Assembly (NCBI GenBank): GCA_023664775.1
Contig: JAMPEW010000011.1
Span: 1-64,000 of the forward strand
Direction of reading: 5' to 3'
From: Clostridium sp.
GTDB taxonomy: Bacteria > Bacillota > Clostridia > Lachnospirales > Lachnospiraceae
DNA length: 64,000 bases
Part shown: positions 34,558 to 43,900 of the stretch, in pieces
How positions within the stretch are numbered: position 1 is the first letter of the stretch
How the letters are laid out: each line of letters starts with the position of its first letter
The notes under the pieces: model-generated
Seen by the model: only the letters and a program-made list of their open reading frames with translations
Database searches by the model: none
What the model was told of the DNA's origin: nothing
Program-made: the position numbers and the translations under genes

Positions 34558-34584
34558 GACTAAACATAAGGAAAAAGTTATAAT
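34556..34584 (+). promoter_or_regulatory. Sigma-A promoter for plsX
   Basis: TTGACT (34556-34561) and TATAAT (34579-34584) are 17 bp apart. They lie immediately after the rpmF terminator and 116 bp upstream of the plsX start. Confidence 0.75.
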
Positions 34585-34700
34585 AGTAAATTATTGTTGA
34601 TTGTGTCAGCCCTTAGGCTCTCAATTTACAAAGTAAATTGGAGCATATGCTGAAAGCAAATTTGGAATGGGCTGATGTTCCAAGAAAAGGGGAAGCTATT

Positions 34701-35714
34701 ATGGATAAAATTACGATTGCAATTGATACTTTGGGTGGAGATAATGGAGCCGAGCCTATGATTGTCGGCATCGGTGAGGCTATGGCAAAATATGATGATG
34801 TAAGCTTTATTGTGACCGGTAAGGAGGACGAGCTTAACGCCTACATCGAAAAATATAACTGTGATAAAGAAAGAATTGAAATTATAAATGCAGATGAGGT
34901 TATTACGTGCCATGACGCACCTGTTGAGGCAGTCAGAAAGAAAAAGGAGTCCTCTCTTGTGCTTGCACTTAATACGGTAAAGAAGGAGCAGGCGCAGGCT
35001 TGTATTTCAGCAGGCAATTCAGGCGCCATACTTGCAGGAGGACAGCTTATTGTTGGCAGGGCAAAGGGTGTGAAAAGAACGCCGCTTGCACCTCTTATTC
35101 CTACGCAGAAATCCTCCTCACTTCTCATTGACTGTGGGGCAAATGTCGATTCAAAGCCTGAAAATTTAGTACAGTTTGCGAAAATGGGTACTATATATAT
35201 GGAAAACATAGTTGGTGTAAAAAATCCTACGGTTGGGGTTGTCAATATAGGCACTGAGGATGAAAAGGGAAATGCGCTTGTGAAGGATACGATTCCGTTG
35301 TTAAGGGATTGCAAGGATATTAACTTTATCGGCAGCGTTGAGTCCCGTGAAATTCCATATGGCGCCGCGGACATATTGGTCTGTGATGCTTTTGTGGGAA
35401 ATGTAATCTTAAAGCTTTACGAGGGACTTTCAGCCATGCTGATGTCTGAGCTTAAAACAACCTTCAAGTCCTCCCTCTCAACAAAGCTTGGAGCGGCACT
35501 TGTCATTAAGCCGTTAAAAAAGACCATAGGCAGATTTAAGGCAGACGATAAGGGTGGAGCGCCTCTTTTGGGTCTTAAGGGACTTGTCGTGAAAATTCAT
35601 GGCAACTCGAAGAAAAATGAAGTGTCCTCCGCTATATCACAGTGCAGAAGCTTTATAAAAAATGATGTAAATGAAAAGATTGTGAAAGCATTTGAGGAAT
35701 CAAAGAATGAATAA
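34701..35714 (+). CDS. plsX: Phosphate acyltransferase PlsX
   Basis: A 337-residue enzyme that makes acyl phosphate from acyl-ACP for phospholipid synthesis. Family marks are IAIDTLGGDNGAEPMIVG at the N-terminus, CISAGNSGAILAGG, and LIDCGANVDSKPENLVQFA. ATG 34701 follows AAGGGG; a longer frame upstream is less likely. It ends by overlapping rnc by 8 bp. In many Firmicutes plsX is followed by acpP and fab genes, but here RNase III follows directly. Confidence 0.94.
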   Translation: MDKITIAIDTLGGDNGAEPMIVGIGEAMAKYDDVSFIVTGKEDELNAYIEKYNCDKERIEIINADEVITCHDAPVEAVRKKKESSLVLALNTVKKEQAQACISAGNSGAILAGGQLIVGRAKGVKRTPLAPLIPTQKSSSLLIDCGANVDSKPENLVQFAKMGTIYMENIVGVKNPTVGVVNIGTEDEKGNALVKDTIPLLRDCKDINFIGSVESREIPYGAADILVCDAFVGNVILKLYEGLSAMLMSELKTTFKSSLSTKLGAALVIKPLKKTIGRFKADDKGGAPLLGLKGLVVKIHGNSKKNEVSSAISQCRSFIKNDVNEKIVKAFEESKNE

Positions 35715-36390
35715 GGAAGCATATGAGACGATTGAAGCGATAATTGGATATAAATTTAAGGATAAAAAAAATCTTGATATTGCATTTACCCATAAGTCCT
35801 ATGCAAATGAAATTGTGTGCGGCAAAAGGCAGTCTTATGAGCGGTTTGAATTTTTAGGTGATGCAATTTTGGAATTTGTTGTCAGCGATTATTTGTTTCA
35901 GGAATATCAGGATAAGACGGAGGGAGAGCTTACAAAAATAAGGGCAAGCCTTGTCTGTGAATTTACCCTGTCACGCATTGCCAGAGAACTAAAATTTGGA
36001 GAATACGGATTGTTCAGCAAGGGTGAAAAGAATACGGGAGGCAGAGACAGGGATTCCATATTATGTGATTTCTTTGAATCGGTTACAGGCGCAATTTATA
36101 TAGACGGTGGACTTGAGGAAGCAAAAAAATTTATTTATAAATTTCTGCTTACGGATATTGAGAGCAAAAAGCTTTTTTATGATGCAAAAACAACGCTGCA
36201 GGAGCTTGTACAAAAAAACAACAGTACCATTGAGTATGTGCTGTTAGAGGAAAACGGTCCGGAGCACAATAAGCTTTTTAAGATGCAGCTATGCATAGAC
36301 GGCAAGCCCGTGGCACAGGGAGAGGGACATTCAAGAAAGTCTGCGGAGCAGCATGCGGCATATTATGCACTGAAACAAAAGTTAAAATAA
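35707..36390 (+). CDS. rnc: Ribonuclease III
   Basis: A 227-residue double-strand-specific endonuclease for rRNA and mRNA processing. The catalytic signature ERFEFLGDAILEFVVSDYL lies in the N-terminal domain (about 1-150), with metal-binding acids also in DFFESVTGAIYIDGG. A C-terminal double-stranded RNA-binding domain follows (TTLQELVQKNNSTIEY, GEGHSRKSAEQHAA). ATG 35707 overlaps plsX, with GAGGAA upstream. The rnc-smc-ftsY order is conserved in Firmicutes. Confidence 0.95.
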   Translation: MNKEAYETIEAIIGYKFKDKKNLDIAFTHKSYANEIVCGKRQSYERFEFLGDAILEFVVSDYLFQEYQDKTEGELTKIRASLVCEFTLSRIARELKFGEYGLFSKGEKNTGGRDRDSILCDFFESVTGAIYIDGGLEEAKKFIYKFLLTDIESKKLFYDAKTTLQELVQKNNSTIEYVLLEENGPEHNKLFKMQLCIDGKPVAQGEGHSRKSAEQHAAYYALKQKLK

Positions 36391-36415
36391 TATAGATTGG
36401 TTAGGTATCATTTAC

Positions 36416-39400
36416 ATGTATTTAAAAAGTATAGAGGTTTACGGCTTTAAATCCTTTGCAAACAAAATATTATTCAAATTTAATAAAGGGATAACAGGAA
36501 TTGTAGGACCGAACGGTTCAGGCAAGAGCAATGTTGCAGATGCAGTAAGATGGGTTCTCGGCGAGCAAAGCGCAAAGCAGCTCCGCGGGGCAAAAATGGA
36601 GGATGTCATATTTTCGGGAACGGAGCTTAGAAAACCACAGGGCTCTGCCTACGTTGCAATTACGCTTGACAACAGCGACCACGTTCTGCCGATTGATTAT
36701 AATGAGGTTACCGTTGCAAGGAGAGTTTACCGTTCGGGTGAAAGTGAATATCTGATAAATGGAGTTGTGAGCAGGCTCAAGGATGTAAACAGCTTATTTT
36801 TTGATACGGGTATCGGCAAAGAGGGCTATTCCATTATCGGACAGGGTCAGATTGAGCGTATTTTAAGTGGAAAGCCGGAGGAAAGGCGTGAGCTTTTTGA
36901 CGAGGCGGCAGGAATCGTTAAGTATAAGAAAAATAAGGCAAGCACGGAAAAGGCACTTGAAAACGAGAGGGATAATTTATCCCGTGTCAATGACATTTTA
37001 AGCGAGCTGGAAAAACAGGTAGGTCCCCTTAAGGAGCAGTCTGAAACTGCAAGACGCTTTCTTATCTTTAAGGAGGAGCTGAAAAAGCTTGATATTAACG
37101 CATTTCTTCTTGATGTTGACAAAAACAAGGAGGCGTTAAAGGATTATGAGGAGAAGCTTTCCATTGTGGAAAACGACGCCGCAGACCTTAGGGGGAAGTT
37201 TGACCTTGCCAAAGAGGAATACGATAAAATTGAGGCTGAGCTTGAGGAATATGACAAAAAGATAGACGATACAAAAAATGAGATACATGAGAAGAAGCTT
37301 ACAAACCAAAAGTATGAGGGCGAAATCAATGTTATTGCGCAGCAGATTTTGTCCTTTCAGCAGAATGATGAAAATTTAAGCGAACAGCTTGAAAAGGCAA
37401 AGGGCGAGCTTGAAAAGTCTAAAAATGAATTAAAGGGGCTTTATGAGAAAAAAAGCGTCTTGGACGAGCAGCTTGACAATGCGGACAGCGTTTTGGATGA
37501 GGCGAACGAAAAGCATGATAAATTAAAGCAGACAATCGCTGACGCTGAAAATGAGATTGAGGACTCGAAAAGTGAGATTATTGAATATCTCAACGAGGGC
37601 GGTACGTTAAAGGCGAAGGTAGGCAGATATGATACCATGCTTGAAAACATTAACTTGAGAAAGGCGGAGCTTAACCAGCGTTATTTAGAGACAAAGAGTG
37701 ACGAGGAGCTTTGTGAAAAAGAACGGGAGGCGCTTTCGGCACAGTTTGAAAACATAAATGCAGAATTTGCCAAGCAGGAAAATGACATATCGGACATAAA
37801 TGACAGACTGGATGACAACACATTAGAAAATAATAAGGTAAAGGAAAATATCGCAAAATATAATAATGAAATTGTAAGCTTAAATTCGAAGGGCGAGGCA
37901 TTAAGAAACCTTACGGAGCGGTATGACGGCTATGGAAACAGCATCAGAAAGGTTATGGAGCAAAAGACGAATAATCCAAAGCTTATCGGTGTTGTTGCAG
38001 ATATTATTGACGTAGAAAAAAAATATGAAACTGCCATTGAGACGGCATTAGGCGGCAGCATACAGAATATTGTTACGGAGGATGAGGCTACGGCAAAAAG
38101 CATGATTGCATACCTCAAGGAAAACCGTTTCGGCAGGGCTACATTTCTTCCGATTAATACAATCGTTGACAGGACGAATAAGAGGGAGACGGTAAATGAA
38201 AAGGGCTTTATTGATTATGCCTCAAGCCTTGTAGCGTGCAGCGACAAATACAAGACGGTTGTCAATTATCTTTTGGGAAGAATTATTGTGGTTGACAATA
38301 TTGACAGTGCCATTGCCATATCAAAGAAATACAGGCAGTCATTGAGAATTGTAACCCTTGAGGGAGAGCTGATAAATCCGGGCGGCTCCATGACGGGAGG
38401 AGCATTTAAAAATTCCTCAAACCTTCTCGGAAGAAAAAGGGAGCTGGATGAGATTTATGAGCGTATTGAAAATACGAAAAAGCTCCTTTCAGAAAATGAG
38501 AAAAGACGGGCGGCGCTTATCAAAGAGCGGGATGCACTCAAGGAGCGTAAGGAAGGCATTACAAGGAGCATGTCAGAGCTTTCCATAAATAGGAATACAT
38601 ATTCCCTGAATATTGAGCAGGCAGAAAAAAGGCTTAGCGACATAACGAAGCAGTATGACAGCATCAAGAGGGAAAAGGCGGAGCTTGACGCACAGGTTCA
38701 GGAGATTAACTCAAATAAAGAGGAGCTTCTTGGAAACAACAAAAAGCAGGAGGAGGCAATCAAAGGACTTGAGGAACGGATTGAGGAACTGGAAAATAAG
38801 CTTGCCTATGATAAGAAGGCGCTTGAGGAGGCTGCCGGTCAAATCAATCAATATAATATTGACTTTAACACGGTAAAACAACAGTACGACTTCGTTTTAC
38901 AAAATGTGCAGAGAGTGAAGGGCGAGGAGCAAAGTGCAAATGAAACAATCGCCGTACTCAAGCAAAAAATAAATAACGGTTCAGATGAGATTGAAGCCCT
39001 CACGAAAAAAATTGAGGAGCAAAGAAGCTTTTTGGAGGAAAATAACAGGATAATCGGCATTAAGGAGCAAAGGCTTACGGAGATTACTGAGCAGAAAAAT
39101 ACACTGAATGAAAGTCACAAGGATTTCTTTAAAAAGCGTGAGGAGCTTTCCGAGCAGATAAACAGACTTGACAAGTCGGCATTTAAGATTAATGCGGCAA
39201 TCGAACGGCTTTCCGAGCAGAGTGAGAGCCTTAACAATTATATGTGGGAGGAATACGAGCTTACCTATAACCTTGCCACAGGCTTTAAGGACAGTGAGTT
39301 TACTGATTCCACAATGCTCAAAAAGGAGATTTCTGCCGTAAAGGGCAAGATAAAGCAGCTTGGTGACGTAAATGTAAATGCCATAGAGGATTACAAGCAG

Positions 39401-39970
39401 GTAAACGAGCGCTATGAGTTTCTAAAGGCACAGCATGACGATATTGTGAAGGCTGAGGAAAATCTTGTGGGAATTATTGCTGAATTAGACAGAGCCATGC
39501 GAGAGCAGTTTGCAGAGAAATTCAAGGAAATAAGAATTATGTTCTCCAAGGTGTTCAAGGAGCTTTTTGGAGGCGGAAAGGCTGACCTTGCGCTTGTTGA
39601 CGAGGAGGATTTGCTTGAGACGGGAATAAAAATAAATGCACAGCCGCCAGGGAAAAAGCTTCAAAATATGATGCAGCTTTCCGGTGGTGAGAAAAGCCTT
39701 ACGGCAATTGCACTTTTATTTGCAATACAAAGCCTGAAGCCGTCGCCGTTCTGTCTCCTTGATGAGATAGAAGCTGCCCTTGACGATTCAAACGTAAAGC
39801 GGTTTGCCAAATATCTTGACAAGCTTACGGCTGATACGCAGTTTATTGTCATTACGCACAGAAAGGGCACAATGGAGGCTGCCGATATTCTTTACGGTAT
39901 TACAATGCAGGAAAAGGGTGTATCAACCCTTGTTTCCGTAAATATGATAGAAGGTCAGCTTGACGAATGA
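36416..39970 (+). CDS. smc: Chromosome segregation protein SMC
   Basis: A 1184-residue SMC ATPase that compacts and segregates the chromosome with ScpA and ScpB. Walker A is GPNGSGKSN (Lys37). Long coiled coils (about 170-500 and 670-1000) flank a hinge (about 515-640: GVVADIIDVEKKYETAIETA, GGSIQNIV). The C-terminal head has signature LSGGEKSLTAIALLFAIQSL and Walker B FCLLDEIEAALDD. The full normal length is intact. It starts with ATG 36416, 25 bp after rnc. A palindromic repeat element begins 10 bp after the stop. Confidence 0.97.
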   Translation: MYLKSIEVYGFKSFANKILFKFNKGITGIVGPNGSGKSNVADAVRWVLGEQSAKQLRGAKMEDVIFSGTELRKPQGSAYVAITLDNSDHVLPIDYNEVTVARRVYRSGESEYLINGVVSRLKDVNSLFFDTGIGKEGYSIIGQGQIERILSGKPEERRELFDEAAGIVKYKKNKASTEKALENERDNLSRVNDILSELEKQVGPLKEQSETARRFLIFKEELKKLDINAFLLDVDKNKEALKDYEEKLSIVENDAADLRGKFDLAKEEYDKIEAELEEYDKKIDDTKNEIHEKKLTNQKYEGEINVIAQQILSFQQNDENLSEQLEKAKGELEKSKNELKGLYEKKSVLDEQLDNADSVLDEANEKHDKLKQTIADAENEIEDSKSEIIEYLNEGGTLKAKVGRYDTMLENINLRKAELNQRYLETKSDEELCEKEREALSAQFENINAEFAKQENDISDINDRLDDNTLENNKVKENIAKYNNEIVSLNSKGEALRNLTERYDGYGNSIRKVMEQKTNNPKLIGVVADIIDVEKKYETAIETALGGSIQNIVTEDEATAKSMIAYLKENRFGRATFLPINTIVDRTNKRETVNEKGFIDYASSLVACSDKYKTVVNYLLGRIIVVDNIDSAIAISKKYRQSLRIVTLEGELINPGGSMTGGAFKNSSNLLGRKRELDEIYERIENTKKLLSENEKRRAALIKERDALKERKEGITRSMSELSINRNTYSLNIEQAEKRLSDITKQYDSIKREKAELDAQVQEINSNKEELLGNNKKQEEAIKGLEERIEELENKLAYDKKALEEAAGQINQYNIDFNTVKQQYDFVLQNVQRVKGEEQSANETIAVLKQKINNGSDEIEALTKKIEEQRSFLEENNRIIGIKEQRLTEITEQKNTLNESHKDFFKKREELSEQINRLDKSAFKINAAIERLSEQSESLNNYMWEEYELTYNLATGFKDSEFTDSTMLKKEISAVKGKIKQLGDVNVNAIEDYKQVNERYEFLKAQHDDIVKAEENLVGIIAELDRAMREQFAEKFKEIRIMFSKVFKELFGGGKADLALVDEEDLLETGIKINAQPPGKKLQNMMQLSGGEKSLTAIALLFAIQSLKPSPFCLLDEIEAALDDSNVKRFAKYLDKLTADTQFIVITHRKGTMEAADILYGITMQEKGVSTLVSVNMIEGQLDE

Positions 39971-39979
39971 TTATATCCG

Positions 39980-40127
39980 GGTAATTGCGAAACTCTGCTT
40001 TATAATAACGTAAGTTGGAGAAAATATACAAGTTCATAAGCAAGGCGTTAAGCGATGAGCGTGCCTTGGGTTGAATTTGTATATTTTCGACAACGGATAT
40101 TAATAAAATGTTAGTTTCGCAATTACC
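39980..40127. repeat. Palindromic intergenic element, copy 1 (between smc and ftsY)
   Basis: 148 bp bounded by perfect 15-bp terminal inverted repeats, GGTAATTGCGAAACT and AGTTTCGCAATTACC. Inside, a second long inverted repeat pairs GAAAATATACAA with TTGTATATTTTC, and GCAAGGC with GCCTTG nearer the tip. The whole element can fold into one long bulged hairpin. No coding frame is visible. ATATCC occurs on both sides, which might be a target duplication. It shares ends and inner arms with the copy at 41182. Confidence 0.88.
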
Positions 40128-40158
40128 TAGTGATATCCTGTGAAGGGAGGATGATTTG

Positions 40159-41178
40159 ATGGAAGAAAACAATGAGGGAAAAGAAAAAAAAGGTTTTTTC
40201 AAGAGGTTGAAGGAAGGACTTACAAAGACAAGAAACAGCATTTCCGAAAGCTTTGCAAATCTGTTTAAGGCAAATGAGATAGATGATGATTTTTATGATG
40301 AGCTTGAGGAAACCCTTGTCATGTCTGACATGGGAATTGAGACAACGGAAAGCATTATTGAAAACCTTAAGGCGAAGGTAAAGGAGTTTAAAATTAAAGA
40401 GGCTGATGCATGCAGGGATTTAATTGTCAACATTATAAAGGAGCAGATGACGGTTCCTGAAAATGCATATGACTTTGAAAACAAAAAAACGGTTATGCTG
40501 ATTATCGGGGTAAATGGCGTAGGCAAAACAACCTCAATCGGAAAGCTTGCCGCACAGTACAAGGCACAGGGGAAAAAGGTGCTTATGGCTGCGGCAGATA
40601 CATTTCGTGCCGCGGCAATCGACCAGCTAAAAACATGGTCGACACGGGCTGGCGTTGACATTATTGCACAGAGCGAGGGCTCAGACCCATCGGCAGTTGT
40701 GTATGATGCGGTTGCGGCTGCAAAGGCAAGAAATACGGATATTTTACTGATTGATACGGCAGGAAGGCTTCACAACAAGAAAAATCTCATGGATGAGCTT
40801 TCTAAAATGAGAAGGATCATCACAAAGGAATATCCTGACGCAAATGTTGAGTCGCTGATTGTTCTTGACGGAACGACAGGACAAAATGCCTTAGAGCAGG
40901 CACGCCAGTTTAGTGCTGTTACGGATATAGACGGTATTATAATTACAAAGCTTGACGGTACGGCAAAGGGCGGCATTGCTATTGCAATCCAGTCCGAGCT
41001 AAATGTCCCTGTTAAGTATATCGGAATTGGCGAGAAAATCGAGGACTTACAGAAATTTGACCCGGGAAGCTACGTTACGGCGCTGTTTGCTGATTTTGAC
41101 GTGAAATCAGACATAGAAATGATTATAGACAGCGACATAGAAAAAATACCTGCAGATGATGATTTATTTGATATATAA
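40159..41178 (+). CDS. ftsY: Signal recognition particle receptor FtsY
   Basis: A 339-residue SRP GTPase that docks ribosome-SRP complexes at the membrane. A short charged N-terminus leads into the NG domain. Motif G1 is [15 protein letters not shown], with [15 protein letters not shown]3 [10 protein letters not shown]4 [10 protein letters not shown] and closing [17 protein letters not shown] 40159 has GGGAGG 8 nt upstream; the TTG one codon earlier is not preferred. It is bracketed by two palindromic repeat elements, one ending 31 bp before it and one starting 3 bp after its stop. Confidence 0.96.
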   Translation: MEENNEGKEKKGFFKRLKEGLTKTRNSISESFANLFKANEIDDDFYDELEETLVMSDMGIETTESIIENLKAKVKEFKIKEADACRDLIVNIIKEQMTVPENAYDFENKKTVMLIIGVNGVGKTTSIGKLAAQYKAQGKKVLMAAADTFRAAAIDQLKTWSTRAGVDIIAQSEGSDPSAVVYDAVAAAKARNTDILLIDTAGRLHNKKNLMDELSKMRRIITKEYPDANVESLIVLDGTTGQNALEQARQFSAVTDIDGIIITKLDGTAKGGIAIAIQSELNVPVKYIGIGEKIEDLQKFDPGSYVTALFADFDVKSDIEMIIDSDIEKIPADDDLFDI

Positions 41179-41181
41179 TAT

Positions 41182-41410
41182 GTAATTGTGAAACTGCAAT
41201 TTAATTATAAAGTCCGTTGTACAAAATATATAATTCAACACATGGTATGCTTGCGCTGCTTGTCGCACGTAACGGACACTAAGTTTTGTCTGCATTCGTC
41301 ATCAAGATGACTCGCAGACAATCACTAAGTGCCGACGGCTCCAAAGCACCATGCATTTGAATTATATATTTTCTACAACTCACTGTATGAAAAAACAGTT
41401 TCGCAATTAT
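41182..41410. repeat. Palindromic intergenic element, copy 2 (after ftsY)
   Basis: 229 bp with terminal repeats GTAATTGTGAAACTG and CAGTTTCGCAATTAT. Inner arms pair AAAATATATAATTCAA with TTGAATTATATATTTT and CATGGT with ACCATG. The tip contains a nested hairpin (GTCTGC, GTCATC paired with GATGAC, GCAGAC). It shares ends and inner-arm layout with copy 1, but has a longer tip. Flanks TATTTGATATATAA (41165-41178, overlapping the ftsY stop) and TATTTGAAATATAA (41412-41425) differ at one base and may be a target-site duplication. No coding frame is seen. Confidence 0.88.
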
Positions 41411-41444
41411 CTATTTGAAATATAAATTAATAGGAGTGTTTTAG

Positions 41445-42662
41445 ATGTTGACATTAGAGAAATTTGAGGAAGCTTATGAAATTGTAAGAAAGGTTGCACA
41501 CACAACAAAGCTGATTGAGAGCGAATTTTTTTCTGAGGCATGTGGAAATAAGGTCTATTTTAAGCCGGAAAATATGCAGCTTACAGGCGCATACAAGATA
41601 AGGGGCGCTTACTACAAAATCAGTACCTTATCTGACGAGGAACGGAACAAGGGACTTATCACGGCATCCGCAGGCAACCATGCACAGGGTGTTGCATATG
41701 CTGCAAAGGCTTACGGTGCAAAGGCGGTTATTGTTATGCCTACATCCACGCCTCTGATTAAGGTAAATCGGACAAAGGCTTACGGTGCGGAGGTTGTGTT
41801 ATACGGAGAGGTTTATGATGAATCCTGCCAGCATGCATTAAAGCTGGCTGAGGAGCATGGGTATACCTTTATCCACCCCTTTGATGACTTAGATGTGGCT
41901 ACGGGACAGAGCACAGTGGCAATGGAAATTATAAAGGAGCTTCCTTTTGTTGATAAAATCCTTGTGCCGGTAGGAGGCGGCGGTCTTGCAACAGGTGTTG
42001 CGACCCTTGCCAAGATGCTCAATCCTAACATTCAGGTAATCGGCGTTGAGCCAAAGGGTGCGGCATGCCTCAAGGAATCCTTTGCAAATAATGAGGTAAC
42101 AACGCTTGAAACGATTGATACAATCGCAGACGGTACTGCAGTCAAGACGCCTGGAAAAAATATATTCCCATATCTGATGGAAAATTTGGACGATATTATT
42201 ACCGTTGATGACAGCGAGCTGATTGTGGTATTTCTTGATATGCTGGAAAACCATAAAATGCTTGTGGAAAACAGTGGACTTTTAACCGTTGCAGCCCTGA
42301 AGCACTTAGAGCCTAAGGGTGAGAAGGTTGTAAGCATACTAAGCGGGGGCAATATGGACGTGATTACCTTTTCCTCTGTTGTACAGCACGGTCTGATTGC
42401 AAGAAGCCGTATATTTACTGTCTCTACGCTTCTTCCTGATAAGCCGGGCGAGCTTCAGCGTGTGGCAGGCGTAATTGCCGAGGAAAACGGAAACATTATA
42501 AAGCTTGAGCACAACCAGTTCGTTACGATAAACCGTAATTCAGCTGTTGAGCTTGTTATGACAATAGAAGCCTTTGGCGTGGAGCATAAGGAACGTATAC
42601 TCAAGGTCTTAAATGACAAGGGCTACAGACCGATAGAGAAAAAGCCGAAGGCAATATTTTAG
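41445..42662 (+). CDS. ilvA: Threonine ammonia-lyase with C-terminal ACT domain
   Basis: A 405-residue PLP enzyme that converts threonine to 2-oxobutanoate, the entry to isoleucine synthesis. The PLP lysine lies in LTGAYKIRGAYYKI, with the cofactor-binding glycine loop at VPVGGGGLATGVATLAKM and a serine/glycine site at ILSGGNMDV. The last 75 residues form an ACT-like domain (LLPDKPGELQRVAGVIAEEN), matching the medium-length form found in Clostridia. ATG 41445 follows AGGAG. It lies after the repeat element, so it is probably a separate transcription unit from ftsY. Confidence 0.93.
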   Translation: MLTLEKFEEAYEIVRKVAHTTKLIESEFFSEACGNKVYFKPENMQLTGAYKIRGAYYKISTLSDEERNKGLITASAGNHAQGVAYAAKAYGAKAVIVMPTSTPLIKVNRTKAYGAEVVLYGEVYDESCQHALKLAEEHGYTFIHPFDDLDVATGQSTVAMEIIKELPFVDKILVPVGGGGLATGVATLAKMLNPNIQVIGVEPKGAACLKESFANNEVTTLETIDTIADGTAVKTPGKNIFPYLMENLDDIITVDDSELIVVFLDMLENHKMLVENSGLLTVAALKHLEPKGEKVVSILSGGNMDVITFSSVVQHGLIARSRIFTVSTLLPDKPGELQRVAGVIAEENGNIIKLEHNQFVTINRNSAVELVMTIEAFGVEHKERILKVLNDKGYRPIEKKPKAIF

Positions 42663-42685
42663 ATGAATGAATAGTGGGATGGGAA

Positions 42686-43888
42686 ATGAAGGGGATTTCG
42701 GAAAGAAAGCACGCATATGCCGTTGATCTCGGCAGTACAACCATAGACACGGCAATTGTGGAAATTGAAACAGGAAAAAGGCTTATGGAAAGAAGCTTTA
42801 AAAACAGGCAGTCCCTATACGGCAGTGACATTATCAACCGTATTCTTGCCGCAAGCCGTGACGAAAAAAAGCTTGCTGCCATGAAGGCTATGGTTTCAGA
42901 CGACATAAAAAATAATGCACAAGAGATGCTTGACGACCGTTCCCTGAAAAAAGATGATATAAAAATAGTATGCATAAGTGGAAACGCAGCAATGATAAGC
43001 ATACTTTTGGAATATGACATAGAGAGCATGGGACATGCCCCCTTTGACACAAGGCTGCATGAATCAGTTGCGTGCGCTTCAAAGCTTCTTTTTGCAGATG
43101 ATTTTTTCTGCGGGGCGCAGCTTGTCCTGACAGGGACTGCAAGCGCTTTTATCGGCGGCGACGTTTTGTCAGGCATGGCATATATTGAGCAAAGACTTAT
43201 CCAAAGCGATAAAAGGAAGCTTAATTTAGATAAAAATAAAACGAATCACCTTGGTAAAATTAAAAATTGGATGCTGCTTGATTTTGGAACGAACGGAGAG
43301 ATGGTGCTGTGTGCAGCGGGAAATTATTTTGCCACTTCAGCCTCGTGTGGTCCTGCCTTTGAGGGTTCGCTGCGGAAACAGCATGTATACGGCAGTGGGG
43401 CGCTTTCGGCAATCGCACTCGGCTTAAAGACAAAAAATATATTAAAAAACGGAGCCTTAAAGCCTCCCTTTGACGAAACAGGCATAACAATATCCAATGT
43501 CAGATTAAATTCGGACATCGTAAGAGATATTCTTTTGGCAAAGGCTGCCATAAGAACAGGAATTGATTTCCTCTTGGACGAGGCGGGGATTGACGCAGAC
43601 AGCTTGGATGCAGTCTACCTTGCAGGTGGCTTTGGCTTTTATCTTGACCTTGACACTGCGTATTATCTTGGGCTTTTGCCTAAGACCTTTGCGGGAAGGG
43701 TAATTGTCATTGGGAATGCATCTCTTGAGGGTGCATGCTGTATTTGCAGGGATAGCGGCTTTTTAAGTCTCATTGATGATTATATTGTTAATAATAAAAT
43801 AAAGGTTCTGCAGCTTGCAGACAAAGAAAGCTATCAGGAAGCATTAATGGAAAACACGTATTTTGCCGAGAGCGGCATGACAGTTTAA
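42686..43888 (+). CDS. ASKHA/DUF4445 protein related to corrinoid-protein activators
   Basis: A 400-residue protein with the ASKHA fold of DUF4445 (RACo-like) proteins: YAVDLGSTTIDTAIVEIETG, SLYGSDIINRIL, LLDFGTNGEMVLC, CGPAFEG and YLAGGFGFYLDL. Family members reductively activate corrinoid proteins using ATP. Canonical RACo has an N-terminal 2Fe-2S ferredoxin domain, absent here. Because the local MetH lacks its own reactivation domain, a role in MetH reactivation is attractive but inferred. ATG 42686 has a weak GGGA site; GTG 42674 is an alternative. It lies 23 bp after ilvA and 12 bp before the next gene, so it is probably in an operon. Confidence 0.75.
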   Translation: MKGISERKHAYAVDLGSTTIDTAIVEIETGKRLMERSFKNRQSLYGSDIINRILAASRDEKKLAAMKAMVSDDIKNNAQEMLDDRSLKKDDIKIVCISGNAAMISILLEYDIESMGHAPFDTRLHESVACASKLLFADDFFCGAQLVLTGTASAFIGGDVLSGMAYIEQRLIQSDKRKLNLDKNKTNHLGKIKNWMLLDFGTNGEMVLCAAGNYFATSASCGPAFEGSLRKQHVYGSGALSAIALGLKTKNILKNGALKPPFDETGITISNVRLNSDIVRDILLAKAAIRTGIDFLLDEAGIDADSLDAVYLAGGFGFYLDLDTAYYLGLLPKTFAGRVIVIGNASLEGACCICRDSGFLSLIDDYIVNNKIKVLQLADKESYQEALMENTYFAESGMTV

Positions 43889-43900
43889 AATGGAGGTAGT

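Noticed and set aside
41889-42352. Minus-strand frames over ilvA
   Set aside because: They are antisense to a clear PLP enzyme and have no ribosome sites or recognisable domains.
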